The notes below the pieces were generated by a model that saw only the letters and a program-made list of their open reading frames with translations, did no database searches and was not told the DNA's origin. A DNA stretch of 64,000 bases from Sphaerochaeta globosa str. Buddy (GTDB taxonomy: Bacteria > Spirochaetota > Spirochaetia > Sphaerochaetales > Sphaerochaetaceae), in contig NC_015152.1 in NCBI RefSeq assembly GCF_000190435.1, forward strand, positions 1,246,458 through 1,310,457. Reading direction: 5' to 3'. The position numbers and the translations under genes were made by a program. This document shows, in pieces, positions 51,993 to 61,497 of this stretch. The stretch's first letter is position 1. Every line of letters begins with the position of its first letter.

Positions 51993-52961
51993 ATGAACCA
52001 GAAGAATCGTGAAGCTATGAAATTCCTGTTGATCGCAGTGGGTGTCAGCTATGTGCTTTCCCGCTTGATGGTCGGCAATTTCCTCTTCACCATACCCTTG
52101 ATGGTTCTTGCCCCGAAGTTTTCCGATCGCAAAGGAGAACTGCTTCCCGTCATCTTGGTAGGTGCGTTGATTCTGCTCACCGAGTTGATTCGCTCAAGGA
52201 ATGCCTTGGGTAGTGAGGAAGGGAGAATCCTGCTTGTGATTGGATTGTTCATCCCCGCTGTATTGTTGGTGGCTTGTGCAGTATGGATTGCATTGGCAAA
52301 ACAACGGACAGTGAACCGTTATTTGGCTGCTTGCCTCTTTGGGGTGGTCGCCTCTTTTACGGTAGTTATCTGGTTTTCGAAGCCGACCGAGCCATTGATG
52401 CGGGTAAACTCAGCAATGTATGAGACCTTCCGCCTCATTCTCGGACAGGCATCCGGCACGACCGATTCAGTGCTTCCGATGGCAGATGATGCCATTAAAA
52501 GCGTGTATCACATGTCGGTATTGACCATAGGAGCAATATTGGCTCCGTTGTGCATGGCGTTGGTTGGATTTGCCAGTTTTATGGCAATGAGTTACCAAGC
52601 GCGGTTTGACAGTAGCTTTTCCCTTCGGGTGTCCGCCTGGAAGGTTCCCGATCTTTTGATCTGGATTTTCCTAGCCTCCTGGACCATTGTGCTTCTGTTG
52701 ATTTTTGCCAAGGCAGGGTATCTTGTTCGGGCTTTAGCCCTTCAGGTTGCTCTGGGCAGTGCCGTGTTGTATGCTGTGCAAGGTATGGCTATCGTGACGC
52801 ATTTCATGTTACGAAAGGGCATTGCCGTCAATACTGGAAGGTTGGTTACTACAACTTTTCTGCTGGCTTTTCTGATACCTGGGGTGAACCTGCTGGTTGT
52901 CTTTGTACTGCCTTTGTTGGGTGTTACGGAGACTTGGATTGTGTATAGACGTAATGAGTAA
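51993..52961 (+). CDS. DUF2232/YybS-like membrane protein
   Basis: About 322-residue integral membrane protein with eight or so hydrophobic helices, of the YybS/DUF2232 kind usually found between rpsR and rplI or near them in Firmicutes and others. No catalytic motif is visible. The start is uncertain: GTG 51981, ATG 51993 and ATG 52017 are all in frame and none has a good ribosome binding site. Function unknown; its place between ribosomal genes is conserved but unexplained. Confidence 0.75.
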   Translation: MNQKNREAMKFLLIAVGVSYVLSRLMVGNFLFTIPLMVLAPKFSDRKGELLPVILVGALILLTELIRSRNALGSEEGRILLVIGLFIPAVLLVACAVWIALAKQRTVNRYLAACLFGVVASFTVVIWFSKPTEPLMRVNSAMYETFRLILGQASGTTDSVLPMADDAIKSVYHMSVLTIGAILAPLCMALVGFASFMAMSYQARFDSSFSLRVSAWKVPDLLIWIFLASWTIVLLLIFAKAGYLVRALALQVALGSAVLYAVQGMAIVTHFMLRKGIAVNTGRLVTTTFLLAFLIPGVNLLVVFVLPLLGVTETWIVYRRNE

Positions 52962-52973
52962 GGAGTTTTCCCT

Positions 52974-53546
52974 ATGAAAATCATTCTCAATCAGGATGTC
53001 GTCAACCTCGGTGAAGAGGGAGACGTTGTAGTTGTAAAGGACGGGTATGCCCGTAACTATCTGCTTCCTACCGGCATGGCTGTGATGTTCAGTAAGACTA
53101 ATCAGGCCATTTTTGCTTCCCGTACTGCTGCCATTGAAAAGCGCAAGATCGAGAAGCGCGACGCTAGCGCAAGCTTGAGAGAGAAACTGAACAAGGTTGT
53201 ACTCACCATGGTTGTTTCTGCTGGTGAAAGCGGCAAGTTGTTCGGTTCTGTCACCTCCTCCATGGTCCAGGAAGCCCTTGCAAAGCAGGGTATTGAGGTC
53301 GAGCGCAAGAAGATTGAGGTTCCCACCCATGCAATCAAGATGGTTGGCACTTTCTCGGTCCGTGTTCGCCTCTATGAGGACGAGAGTGCTGAGGTGAAGT
53401 TGGTAGTCGAGAGTGACTCGATTGTCAAGGCTCGCCAAGCTGCAGAAGCAAGAGCTGCTTCCGAGGCTGCAAAGGCAGCTGCCAAAGCCGAAGCTGAAGC
53501 TGCAAAGGCTGCCGCCCTTGCCGCCCAGGCTCAAGCCAACGAGTAA
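52974..53546 (+). CDS. rplI: 50S ribosomal protein L9 with long Ala/Glu-rich tail
   Basis: 190-residue L9. The N-domain (MKIILNQDVVNLGEEGDVVVVKDGYARNYLLPTGMAV) and C-domain (GKLFGSVTSSMVQEAL) are normal. The last 40 residues are an extra Ala/Glu/Lys helix-forming tail (EAAKAAAKAEAEAAKAA and similar), beyond the usual 148-150 residue length. Alternating GCA/GCT/GCC and GAA/GAG codons show that it is real coding sequence. An AAGGAG precedes the ATG. Confidence 0.95.
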   Translation: MKIILNQDVVNLGEEGDVVVVKDGYARNYLLPTGMAVMFSKTNQAIFASRTAAIEKRKIEKRDASASLREKLNKVVLTMVVSAGESGKLFGSVTSSMVQEALAKQGIEVERKKIEVPTHAIKMVGTFSVRVRLYEDESAEVKLVVESDSIVKARQAAEARAASEAAKAAAKAEAEAAKAAALAAQAQANE

Positions 53547-53550
53547 GTAG

Positions 53551-54936
53551 ATGGCGTCGAATAGTATGCTCGGGCGCGTTCCCCCCCAGAATGAGGAGGC
53601 CGAACGTGCTGTCTTAGGGGCAATCCTGCTCAATGAGAAGGTCCTTGTAGAAGTGACCGACTTTTTGGGCAAGGACGACTTTTATAAAGTAGCCCACCAG
53701 CAACTGTTCGGTGCCATTGTTGCCTTCAGGCAGGAGAGTTCTGAAACCCTCGACCTTATTACGCTCAGTTCCTATTTGAAGCGTAAGAGCCTGGTTGAGC
53801 AGTGTGGGGGACTCTCCTACATTTCTACCCTCACCAGTGACGTTCCCACCACAACGAACGCCGCTTACTATGCAAAGATTCTTAAAGCCCTCAGCCAAAG
53901 GCGCAAACTTCTTTTGTTTGCCTCCAAGCTCAAGGACAATGCCTTTGACGAGTCGCAGGATATTCAGAAAGTCATCGATGAAGGGGAGCAGTCCCTTTCC
54001 TCATTGAGCAATGAAACTGCCGGCAGTGACAGCTACTACTCGATAAAGGATCTGATCACAAACACCATAAGCGACATCGAGATGCGCAGTACCAGTGGTA
54101 TCAAGAATGGTTTTGAGACAGGTTTCCTCCCGCTCGACTCCATCACCGGTGGTTTCAAGAAGCAGGAGTTCATCATTGTTGGAGCTCGACCGTCCATTGG
54201 TAAAACTGCTTTTGCCCTCTCTTTGACACTCAATATGATTGTGAAGAAGAAGTATCGGGTGGGGTTCTTCTCTCTTGAAATGAGTGCTTCAAGCCTCATG
54301 GAACGCCTGTTGACCGGTCACAGCCGTGTCGATTTTTCCCATATCCGCAAAGCTACCCTGAAGAACAGTGAGATGAGCTCCATCATCGATGCTTCCGGAG
54401 CGTTGTATGAAGCTGAACTGTATATCCAGGATACTCCGAACATGAAGTTGATGGAGTTGAGGGCTCAGGCCCGCAGGATGAAGCTTGAGCATGACATCCA
54501 GGTGATTTACATCGATTACATCGGCCTGATCGATGCCGAGGCGGATGCCCGCATCCCCCGCCATGAACAGATTTCTATCATCAGCCGTTCGCTGAAGCAG
54601 CTTGCCCGTGAACTGGATCTGCCGGTGGTTTGCTTGTGTCAGGTAGGCCGCCAAGCCGATGGTGTGGAACCAAAGCTCAGTGATTTGCGTGATAGCGGTT
54701 CAATCGAACAGGATGCGGACGTAGTAGTCCTCTTACATCGCGATGTCGGCAAGAATCGAACCGACGATGAAGCGGAACGCGAGAAGAACAACATCCAGGA
54801 AACGAAAATCATCATGGCCAAAAACCGAAACGGTGAGACGGGAGTATTCTCGCTTGCATTTGTCAGCAATATTGTACGATTTGAGGAAATGGAATTCAGC
54901 CGCAAATATGTTGCGGGTAATAATCCTAACGCCTGA
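53551..54936 (+). CDS. dnaB: replicative DNA helicase DnaB
   Basis: 461-residue hexameric replicative helicase. An N-terminal domain (PPQNEEAERAVLGAILLN) leads to the RecA-like core with GARPSIGKTAFAL (Walker A), SLEMSASSLMERLL, and VIYIDYIGLID (Walker B), then SRSLKQLARELDLPVVCLCQVGR. No intein. Lies 4 nt after rplI without clear ribosome binding site, so coupled translation is probable; an ATG at 53566 is an alternative. Convergent with rseP, overlapping it by 11 nt. Confidence 0.95.
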   Translation: MASNSMLGRVPPQNEEAERAVLGAILLNEKVLVEVTDFLGKDDFYKVAHQQLFGAIVAFRQESSETLDLITLSSYLKRKSLVEQCGGLSYISTLTSDVPTTTNAAYYAKILKALSQRRKLLLFASKLKDNAFDESQDIQKVIDEGEQSLSSLSNETAGSDSYYSIKDLITNTISDIEMRSTSGIKNGFETGFLPLDSITGGFKKQEFIIVGARPSIGKTAFALSLTLNMIVKKKYRVGFFSLEMSASSLMERLLTGHSRVDFSHIRKATLKNSEMSSIIDASGALYEAELYIQDTPNMKLMELRAQARRMKLEHDIQVIYIDYIGLIDAEADARIPRHEQISIISRSLKQLARELDLPVVCLCQVGRQADGVEPKLSDLRDSGSIEQDADVVVLLHRDVGKNRTDDEAEREKNNIQETKIIMAKNRNGETGVFSLAFVSNIVRFEEMEFSRKYVAGNNPNA

Positions 54937-56311
54937 TCGCCAGAAAATGACGAATATCAACAAGTGTCAGCAGTAAAAAAATCCCAATAATACAAATAAT
55001 TCCCATAAGCTGCAGTATGTAGTAGGTTTTTGGACGTATCTGTTTTTTGCTGACCCATTCGGCAAGGGCTATTACGACCTGTCCGCCATCAAACGCCGGC
55101 AAGGGGATGAGATTTGCTATGGCCAACGAGATGGAGACACCGCCCATGAGGTAGAAGAGGGCATAGAGCCCGCTTTGTGTATTCTGCTCAAGGCCCAGGG
55201 TGGTGATATCACCGATGAGCAATGCCGAGCGGGCCATACCGGTTACTGAGCTTCTCAGGTTCTCTTCATCCCGGGCAAACAGACCCGCAATCATAGTAAA
55301 TGTCTGCCTTACAATTCCGGCTGTACTATTCCATCCATCAAGCAGATTGAACCTTTTTCCGGCTCGTTTTATTGTATCGGCAGCAATCGAGAACTGAAAA
55401 TCTGCTTTGCCTTGTTCATCGGTTTTTGCCTTGAATTGGATATCCAGCTGTTCATTGTTCCGCAGGACGGTCAGCAAATATGTATCCTCGGCAGCATCGA
55501 GCGCACTGAGCAGCTGCAGATGATTGGCAACAGGAACAGCGTTTACCCCGGTAATCCTATCGCCTTCCCGTAAGCCTGCACGATACTCTTCAGAGTTGGG
55601 TCTGACGCTCCCCACCACAGCATCCTGCAGTACGGACAGCCCGTAACGGAAGGACCCTTGGTCGGTACTTTGACCGAAAACGGTTATATCCAGCACTTCT
55701 TGATCTCGCTCAATGGTAAAGATTTCCTTGCCTTTTGAGTTCAGCAATCGATTTTCCAAATCCTCCCAGTCTACAATGGCCTGCCCATTGAGCTTGAGTA
55801 CTCTATCCCCGGTTTGTATTCCTGCATCAGAAGCAGGGCTCACAGTGTCGCCGAATAATTGTGGGTAGTCATCTACTGTTGCCACAATACTCGGCATTGA
55901 GACTACCTGCAGGGGGATGGTGGCAAGCAAGGCATAGAGAAGGATGGCGAACAAGAGGTTGGCCAAAGGTCCTGAAAGGTAGGTGATTACCCGTTTGGAT
56001 GGATGAACCGAGAAAAGCGATCCCTCCTCGGTATGCGTAAAGACGCGTTGTTTGCCGATAAGGGCTTGGCTGAGATCATCCGAACCCTTCAGTCGGCAAT
56101 AGCCTCCCAAAGGAAAGAGGCTGATTCGGTACTCGGTTCCCTTATAGGGTGTACCCCATAGCTTTGGCCCGAGACCGAAGGAAAATATTTCCACCTCAAT
56201 GCCATATATTTTTGCCGCTACAAGGTGACCGATTTCATGGATGACCACCACAATGGTAATACCTACCAATCCTATAAGGTATTTTACCAAGAGGGCGGCG
56301 ATGTCACTCAT
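54926..56311 (-). CDS. rseP: site-2 membrane metalloprotease RseP
   Basis: 461-residue M50 intramembrane protease. The zinc motif HEIGH lies in helix 1 (VVVIHEIGHLVAAK), two PDZ-type domains occupy the middle (TGDRVLKLNGQAIVDWED; REGDRITGVNAVPVAN), and the NLIPLPAFDGGQVV motif in the C-terminal region supplies the third zinc ligand. It cleaves anti-sigma factors or remnant signal peptides. Its ATG overlaps the dxr stop (ATGA). Confidence 0.93.
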   Translation of the reverse strand: MSDIAALLVKYLIGLVGITIVVVIHEIGHLVAAKIYGIEVEIFSFGLGPKLWGTPYKGTEYRISLFPLGGYCRLKGSDDLSQALIGKQRVFTHTEEGSLFSVHPSKRVITYLSGPLANLLFAILLYALLATIPLQVVSMPSIVATVDDYPQLFGDTVSPASDAGIQTGDRVLKLNGQAIVDWEDLENRLLNSKGKEIFTIERDQEVLDITVFGQSTDQGSFRYGLSVLQDAVVGSVRPNSEEYRAGLREGDRITGVNAVPVANHLQLLSALDAAEDTYLLTVLRNNEQLDIQFKAKTDEQGKADFQFSIAADTIKRAGKRFNLLDGWNSTAGIVRQTFTMIAGLFARDEENLRSSVTGMARSALLIGDITTLGLEQNTQSGLYALFYLMGGVSISLAIANLIPLPAFDGGQVVIALAEWVSKKQIRPKTYYILQLMGIICIIGIFLLLTLVDIRHFLAIRR

Positions 56312-57423
56312 ATCAGGCTTCTTGCAACCATTCGGGCTTTGGCATCCAAGGCCAGAATGTGTTCAAACGAATCGATTTCTTCATCCCATTTCTGATCGAG
56401 GGTCCTCATGACTATTTGGACCAATGCAGGGTAGGAGATTTTACGGGCTAAAAAAGCATGAACCGCAACCTCGTCCGCCGCATTGAAGGCAAGGGCACTC
56501 GAGCCTTTTCGTCTGAGAATCTCAAAAGCGAGGCCAAGCAGAGGAAATCGCTTGAAATCGGGTTGCTCAAACGTGAGTGAAAGGTTGGTGAAATCCATGG
56601 GTTTGACCAACGAGGGGCTTCCTGTGCAGAGTGCATTGACTATCGGCAGCGTCATATCGGGATTGCCAAGCTGGGCATAGACCGCCCCGTCACGGGTTCT
56701 GATCATTGAATGGACTATCGACTGAGGATGAACCACCACTTCAATATGATCGGCATCGAACCCAAAAAGATGCGAAGCCTCAATCACTTCCAACGCTTTG
56801 TTGGCTAAGGTTGCGCTGTCGATGCTGATTTTCTTTCCCATGTTCCACGTAGGGTGGGCGAGGGCTTGCTCAACGGTGATGGCGGCAAAATGATCTGCAT
56901 CGAGAGTCCTGAAAGGTCCTCCGCTCGCAGTGATTATCAAGGATTGGACCTGCTGCCGTTCATGGCCTTTGAGCAGCTCTGCAATGGCAGAGTGCTCGCT
57001 GTCCACTGGAATGATTGTGGAACCGTATTTTTTTGCAATTTCAAAAAGGTAGGGTCCTGCACAGACAACACTTTCCTTGTTGGCGAGTGCGAGATCGAAT
57101 CCACATTCGAGGGCAGCCAGGGACGCCCTAAGTCCATCAAAACCTGCGATGGCATTCAGGACAATATCGGCATCAAGGGAGTGGAGCATGCGCTCAAGCC
57201 CGCTGAAATAGCTATAGGTGTTGAGCGAAGACACTTCTTCAAGGGTGGTGGAGGTAAGACAGATTGCCTGAGCTGAGAATTCATGAGCCGAGGCAATCAA
57301 TTGCGGGGCATTGGTATGAGCTGATAGCCCAACTACCTGGAGATCGAGATGTTTGGTTCGAATGGCCTCAAGTGCTGTGCTGCCGATACTACCGGTGCAC
57401 CCGAGGATGATGACCCGTTTCAT
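56308..57423 (-). CDS. dxr: 1-deoxy-D-xylulose 5-phosphate reductoisomerase
   Basis: 371-residue NADPH-dependent enzyme of the MEP isoprenoid pathway. N-terminal ILGCTGSIGSTAL binds the nucleotide, and IIPVDSEHSAI plus SLIITASGGPFR hold metal- and substrate-binding residues; GKKISIDSATLANKALEVIEA is a signature. Start at 57423 by AGGAG, while the frame is open further. Lies in the frr-uppS-cdsA-dxr-rseP cluster. Confidence 0.96.
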   Translation of the reverse strand: MKRVIILGCTGSIGSTALEAIRTKHLDLQVVGLSAHTNAPQLIASAHEFSAQAICLTSTTLEEVSSLNTYSYFSGLERMLHSLDADIVLNAIAGFDGLRASLAALECGFDLALANKESVVCAGPYLFEIAKKYGSTIIPVDSEHSAIAELLKGHERQQVQSLIITASGGPFRTLDADHFAAITVEQALAHPTWNMGKKISIDSATLANKALEVIEASHLFGFDADHIEVVVHPQSIVHSMIRTRDGAVYAQLGNPDMTLPIVNALCTGSPSLVKPMDFTNLSLTFEQPDFKRFPLLGLAFEILRRKGSSALAFNAADEVAVHAFLARKISYPALVQIVMRTLDQKWDEEIDSFEHILALDAKARMVARSLI

Positions 57424-57430
57424 AGAACTC

Positions 57431-58270
57431 CTAGAAGAGCGAGAGCAGTATCCAGAAAATTGGAGCACTTGCCAACATGGAGTCAATGGAATCCAGAAGG
57501 CCTCCGCGGCCCGGTACGAGCGTTCCGCTGTCCTTCACATGAGCAGAGCGCTTGAAGGCACTCTCGATCAAATCACCGATATTTGCTGCTGCACTTGTTG
57601 CCAAGCCCAGAATGATTGCCTGGAAGAGTGAAATATGTTCATTGATTCCTGGAACAAAAAGGCAGAAAAGCACTGAAAGTAGGATGGTGGAGAGCGTCCC
57701 TCCGACAAAGCCGGCAATACTCTTGTTTGGACTGACTTTAACAAAGCCCTTATTGGTCTTGCCGAATGACATGCCAAAGACAAAGGCAAAAATATCATTG
57801 CCGAACACGAGTAGGAAGAAGAGTAAAAATGATTGTGAAGGATAGGCAAGGATGGAGATACGTTGGATGAAGGTGATCAAAAGGCCAGGATAGAGCAGCA
57901 ACAGGCTCTGTCCAGCAATGCGGGAAAGGGATTTGGTAAACGAGTCTTTCGCTCCGAAGACCAGCTCATTGGAGAAGAATCCCAACGCCATCAGTACAAC
58001 GGCCAAATCAACCAACGGAAGGTTGGGGTAATACCCCATCTCAATCCACTGTGCAAGAGGGAGCAACCCGACGACATACGAGGGTAGATGTACGGTGACA
58101 CCTTCGCTTTTCTGATAGAGATCTTTCAGTTCTTTTGCCCCCCAGATTGCCGTGAGCACAGCAAGGAAGGAGAGGGCAACGTATGAATAGTGGGGGAGAA
58201 ACAAAATAATGCAGAACAAGGTAGGAAGCGTAACTACGGTGGTAAGAACCCTCTTTGCCATGGATGTCAT
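57431..58270 (-). CDS. cdsA: phosphatidate cytidylyltransferase
   Basis: 279-residue integral membrane enzyme making CDP-diacylglycerol for phospholipid synthesis. Several hydrophobic helices; the CdsA signature near the C-terminus is KRSAHVKDSGTLVPGRGGLLDSIDSM, with KDSG-TLVPGRGG-LD residues. ATG 58270 overlaps the uppS stop (ATGA), so it is coupled. Normal length. Confidence 0.95.
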   Translation of the reverse strand: MTSMAKRVLTTVVTLPTLFCIILFLPHYSYVALSFLAVLTAIWGAKELKDLYQKSEGVTVHLPSYVVGLLPLAQWIEMGYYPNLPLVDLAVVLMALGFFSNELVFGAKDSFTKSLSRIAGQSLLLLYPGLLITFIQRISILAYPSQSFLLFFLLVFGNDIFAFVFGMSFGKTNKGFVKVSPNKSIAGFVGGTLSTILLSVLFCLFVPGINEHISLFQAIILGLATSAAANIGDLIESAFKRSAHVKDSGTLVPGRGGLLDSIDSMLASAPIFWILLSLF

Positions 58271-58965
58271 TCGATTCCCCCAAATTTCCTTACCCGCTGA
58301 CTATAATCGTGGCAGACAATACGGACATCTTCTTCGTTCCAGTCAGGCCAATATTTCTCATAGAAAGCAAGTTCAGCATATGCGCTGTCCCACAAGAGGA
58401 AATTACTCAACCTCTTCTCATTCGCACTTCTCACTATCATATCGACAGGAGGCACCTGAGGCAAGTCCAAATTATCTGCAATGGAGGCTTCCGTGATGTC
58501 CTGTCCGGGATTGAGGGCGATACATTTGTTTACCGCACGACAAATCTCATCTCGTCCCCCATAGTTTATCGCGACTATTGCAGTAATGGTAGTGTTGTTA
58601 CGCGTCTCAAAGACAGTTTTTTCTATAGCTTGTTGGACATCCATGGGAAGCTTCTGCAAATCACCCCTGGCAAGGATGCGTATTCCGTGTTTGTTATAGA
58701 ACGAAAGTTCTCCATGAATCTTGGCAACGAAGAGGTGCATCAAGTACGCCACTTCCTGCTCACTTCGCTTCCAATTCTCGGTAGAGAACGTATAGAAAGT
58801 GACATACCCGATACCCTGGGCCGCTGCTTCGCATATCACTCGCTTGAGGGCTTTCAATCCCTCTGCATGACCGGCTGTGCGGGGAAGCGATCGCTTCTTA
58901 GCCCAACGGCCGTTTCCATCCATGATTATGCCAAGGTGGACCGGGGCAACGGGTTTGTCTTCCAT
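58267..58965 (-). CDS. uppS: isoprenyl transferase (undecaprenyl diphosphate synthase)
   Basis: 232-residue cis-prenyltransferase. The active site is HLGIIMDGNGRWAKKR with the metal-binding Asp. TFYTFSTENWKRS and DMIVRSANEKRLSNFLLWDSAYAELAF complete the five conserved regions; the common RTxGxxRLSNF is RSANEKRLSNF here. It provides the lipid carrier for wall synthesis. The gene ends in an ATGA overlap with cdsA and begins 1 nt after frr ends. Confidence 0.95.
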   Translation of the reverse strand: MEDKPVAPVHLGIIMDGNGRWAKKRSLPRTAGHAEGLKALKRVICEAAAQGIGYVTFYTFSTENWKRSEQEVAYLMHLFVAKIHGELSFYNKHGIRILARGDLQKLPMDVQQAIEKTVFETRNNTTITAIVAINYGGRDEICRAVNKCIALNPGQDITEASIADNLDLPQVPPVDMIVRSANEKRLSNFLLWDSAYAELAFYEKYWPDWNEEDVRIVCHDYSQRVRKFGGIE

Positions 58966-59520
58966 CTAGATCTCCATGATTTCCTTCTCCTTCTCATCAG
59001 AGAGGGAGTTGATCTGTGTGATGTAGGAATCAGTCATTTTCTGGATTTTACTTTCGGCATCCTTGAGCTCGTCCTCGCTGATGTCACCGCTCTTTTGCAG
59101 TTTCTTCAGCTCATCCATAGCTTCACGCCTGACATTGCGCATTGCAACCCTGCTCTGTTCGGCAGTGTTCTTTGCGCTTTTGACCAGTTGCTTGCGCCTC
59201 TCTTCGTTCAATGGGGGAAAGTTGAGACGAATCAGTTTTCCGTCATTGTTCGGGGGGAGTCCAAGGTCGCTCTTCAGAATTGCCTTTTCGATAGCGCTCA
59301 ATACGCTTTTGTCCCAAGGCTGGATGACGATCATCCGCGCCTCCGGCACGCTGACGGTCGCGACTTGGTTGATGGGGGTCTCAGATCCATAGTAGTCGAC
59401 ACGAATCTTATCCAAAAGGGAAGCCGAAGCTCTTCCGGTTCTGAGACCGGCAAAATCCTTGGAAAGACTCTCAAGACTCTTAAGCATCTTGCTTTCGCAC
59501 GTATCAAGTACCTGTTGCAT
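58966..59520 (-). CDS. frr: ribosome recycling factor
   Basis: 184-residue RRF. Conserved segments are LRTGRASASLLDKIRVDYYGSETPINQVATVSVPEARMIVIQPWD and NFPPLNEERRKQLVK. GGAG lies 6 nt before ATG 59520; in-frame TTG 59532 and ATG 59526 are less likely and the resulting length equals the family norm. pyrH, which often sits between tsf and frr, is absent. Confidence 0.95.
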   Translation of the reverse strand: MQQVLDTCESKMLKSLESLSKDFAGLRTGRASASLLDKIRVDYYGSETPINQVATVSVPEARMIVIQPWDKSVLSAIEKAILKSDLGLPPNNDGKLIRLNFPPLNEERRKQLVKSAKNTAEQSRVAMRNVRREAMDELKKLQKSGDISEDELKDAESKIQKMTDSYITQINSLSDEKEKEIMEI

Positions 59521-59539
59521 AGACATCTCCAATAAAACT

Positions 59540-59561
59540 ACCGCTCACAGGGGTGAGCGGT
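59540..59561 (-). terminator. hairpin between tsf and frr
   Basis: ACCGCTCAC-AGGG-GTGAGCGGT, 9-bp perfect stem. The minus strand continues AGTTTTATT, weakly T-rich, so it is probably a partial terminator after rpsB-tsf. Confidence 0.65.
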
Positions 59562-59580
59562 GGGTATAGGTCGATTGCAG

Positions 59581-60432
59581 TTAGTTGCTGCAGGAAGCCA
59601 CGCCAGCACGAAGGAAGGAGAAGTTGACAATCTCGAGCTTGCCGCCCGCATTCTTTGCCACTTCGGCGACCTTCTTCTCAACACTCATGGAGTCGTCCTT
59701 GACGAACGGCTGCTGGAGGAAGCAGATTTCAGAAAGGTGCTTGCTCAGCTTGCCCTTGACAATCCCTTCCAGCACCTTGGCAGGCTTGTCGAGCTTTGCA
59801 GCCTGAACACTGAAAATCTCAGTCTGTTCTTTGACATATGCCTGGTCGACAGCAGAAGTAGTGAGATAGGAAGGAGTGAAGGCAGCGACGTGCAGAGCAC
59901 AATCGTTGGTAAACTCCTTGACCAGCTCGTTTTCGAACAGTTCAGTCTTGTCTGCCTTGAAAATAACCAACACGCCCAAAGAACCATTCCCATGAACGTA
60001 GCTGGAAGCAAATTCATTAGCACCGAGGTTGAACACACACAGGTTCTTCAGACCCATGTTTTCCTTGATGATGGCGATCAGATCGTTGACCATACCGGTC
60101 AGCTCATCGTTGACCTGGGTATATCCCTTGGCAAGGGCGACATCACAAATCTTGTTTCCGAGTTCGGCGAACTGCTCATTGGAAGCAACAAAGTCAGTTT
60201 CACAGGAAAGCTCAGCCATCACAGCCTTGTCTTTCTGCACTTTAACGAATACACGACCGTTGTCGGTTGCACGGTCCTGGCGCTTTGCAATTGCAGCAAG
60301 CCCCATTTCCTTGAGGAATCTCTCGGCGGCAGCGAAATCACCATCTGCCTGAGTCAATGCCTTCTTGCAATCCATCATACCTGCGCCGGTAAGGTCGCGC
60401 AGTTTTTTTACTACATCAGCGGTAATTGCCAT
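59581..60432 (-). CDS. tsf: elongation factor Ts
   Basis: 283-residue guanine-nucleotide exchange factor for EF-Tu. N-terminal VVKKLRDLTGAGMMDCKKALTQADGD and ELSCETDFVASNEQF are the hallmark motifs. A C-terminal SVEKKVAEVAKNAGGKLEIVNF is normal. AAGGAG precedes the ATG, 11 nt after rpsB. Confidence 0.97.
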   Translation of the reverse strand: MAITADVVKKLRDLTGAGMMDCKKALTQADGDFAAAERFLKEMGLAAIAKRQDRATDNGRVFVKVQKDKAVMAELSCETDFVASNEQFAELGNKICDVALAKGYTQVNDELTGMVNDLIAIIKENMGLKNLCVFNLGANEFASSYVHGNGSLGVLVIFKADKTELFENELVKEFTNDCALHVAAFTPSYLTTSAVDQAYVKEQTEIFSVQAAKLDKPAKVLEGIVKGKLSKHLSEICFLQQPFVKDDSMSVEKKVAEVAKNAGGKLEIVNFSFLRAGVASCSN

Positions 60433-60443
60433 GCTTGTTCTCC

Positions 60444-61334
60444 TTAGTCTTTGTACAGAGTCTCTTCATCAACGAGAAGGTCCTCTTCCTCGCCCTCTTC
60501 CTCATCCTTCTTCTCTACAGACTTCTCCTCGAACTTGGAGAAATCAGCACCTTCATCGGTGGAGAAGACAATGGCTTCCTCTTCCTCGTCCTTCTTGGAA
60601 ACGTCATCATTTTCGTCTTCGTTGCCCAGAGTCTCAATGATCTGGATGCCGGCTTCATTGTCAGCGTCAACTACAGCGTTGGCGATGATTTCAACAAAGA
60701 GGCTGATGGCACGAATGGCGTCATCGTTGCCGGGAATGGGGTAGGTGATATCGGAAGGGTCGCAGTTGGTGTCGACGACAGCAATTACAGGAATACCCAA
60801 GCGCTTTGCCTCAGTAACGGCAATTGCTTCTTTCTTCGTGTCAATAATGAACAGTGCTCCGGGAAGATCCTTCATGTCCTTGATACCGCCGAGGTTCTTC
60901 TCAAGCTTGATCTTCTGCTTGGTAAGCAAGGAGACTTCCTTCTTGGTAAGGGAATCAAAGGTTCCATCGATTTCCATCTTCTCAATCTTCTTGAGGGTTG
61001 CAATGGACTTCTTGATGGTTGAGAAGTTGGTCAACATACCACCGAGCCAGCGGTTATTGACATACGGCATGCCACATCTTTTAGCTTCGGCTTCAATAGC
61101 CTGCTGGGCCTGTTTCTTGGTTCCTACAAACAGAACCGTCTTGCCCTGCTTAACGACTGCACGAACAGCGTCATAAGCTTCAACGATACATGCAGAGGTC
61201 TTCTGCAGATCAATGATGTGAATTCCGTTTCTCTGACTGAAAATAAAACGGGCCATCTTGGGGTTCCACCGTTTGGTCTGGTGGCCGAAATGCACGCCTG
61301 ACTCGAGCAGGCTCTTCATGGTAACTACGGACAT
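60444..61334 (-). CDS. rpsB: 30S ribosomal protein S2 with long acidic tail
   Basis: 296-residue S2. Core motifs are [35 protein letters not shown] and [12 protein letters not shown]. After about residue 225 comes a strongly acidic tail, rich in Asp/Glu, ending [22 protein letters not shown], an extension of about 60 residues past the usual core. Start at 61334 behind AGGAGG; the frame is open 7 codons further. First gene of rpsB-tsf. Confidence 0.95.
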   Translation of the reverse strand: MSVVTMKSLLESGVHFGHQTKRWNPKMARFIFSQRNGIHIIDLQKTSACIVEAYDAVRAVVKQGKTVLFVGTKKQAQQAIEAEAKRCGMPYVNNRWLGGMLTNFSTIKKSIATLKKIEKMEIDGTFDSLTKKEVSLLTKQKIKLEKNLGGIKDMKDLPGALFIIDTKKEAIAVTEAKRLGIPVIAVVDTNCDPSDITYPIPGNDDAIRAISLFVEIIANAVVDADNEAGIQIIETLGNEDENDDVSKKDEEEEAIVFSTDEGADFSKFEEKSVEKKDEEEGEEEDLLVDEETLYKD

Positions 61335-61490
61335 AATCCTCCTGTCTGACGACACACCTCTCCCAACGGGACAGGTTTAACTGTGCGTCACCCTTCTACT
61401 CTTACTCACCCCTAGGGGCGGAGATTCCGCTCTGTATACACAGACCGGTACCGCTAAGTATTTCAGAAATTAAAAAGTATGGCAAGTATG
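61335..61490 (-). promoter_or_regulatory. rpsB promoter and structured leader
   Basis: Minus-strand TTGCCA-17-AATACT lies near 61480-61450. The leader of roughly 100 nt contains the palindrome CCCCTAGGGG and a CCTGTC ... GACAGG pair closing just before the AGGAGG ribosome binding site. Such pairing could mediate S2 autoregulation. Confidence 0.4.
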
Positions 61491-61497
61491 AAACGCA

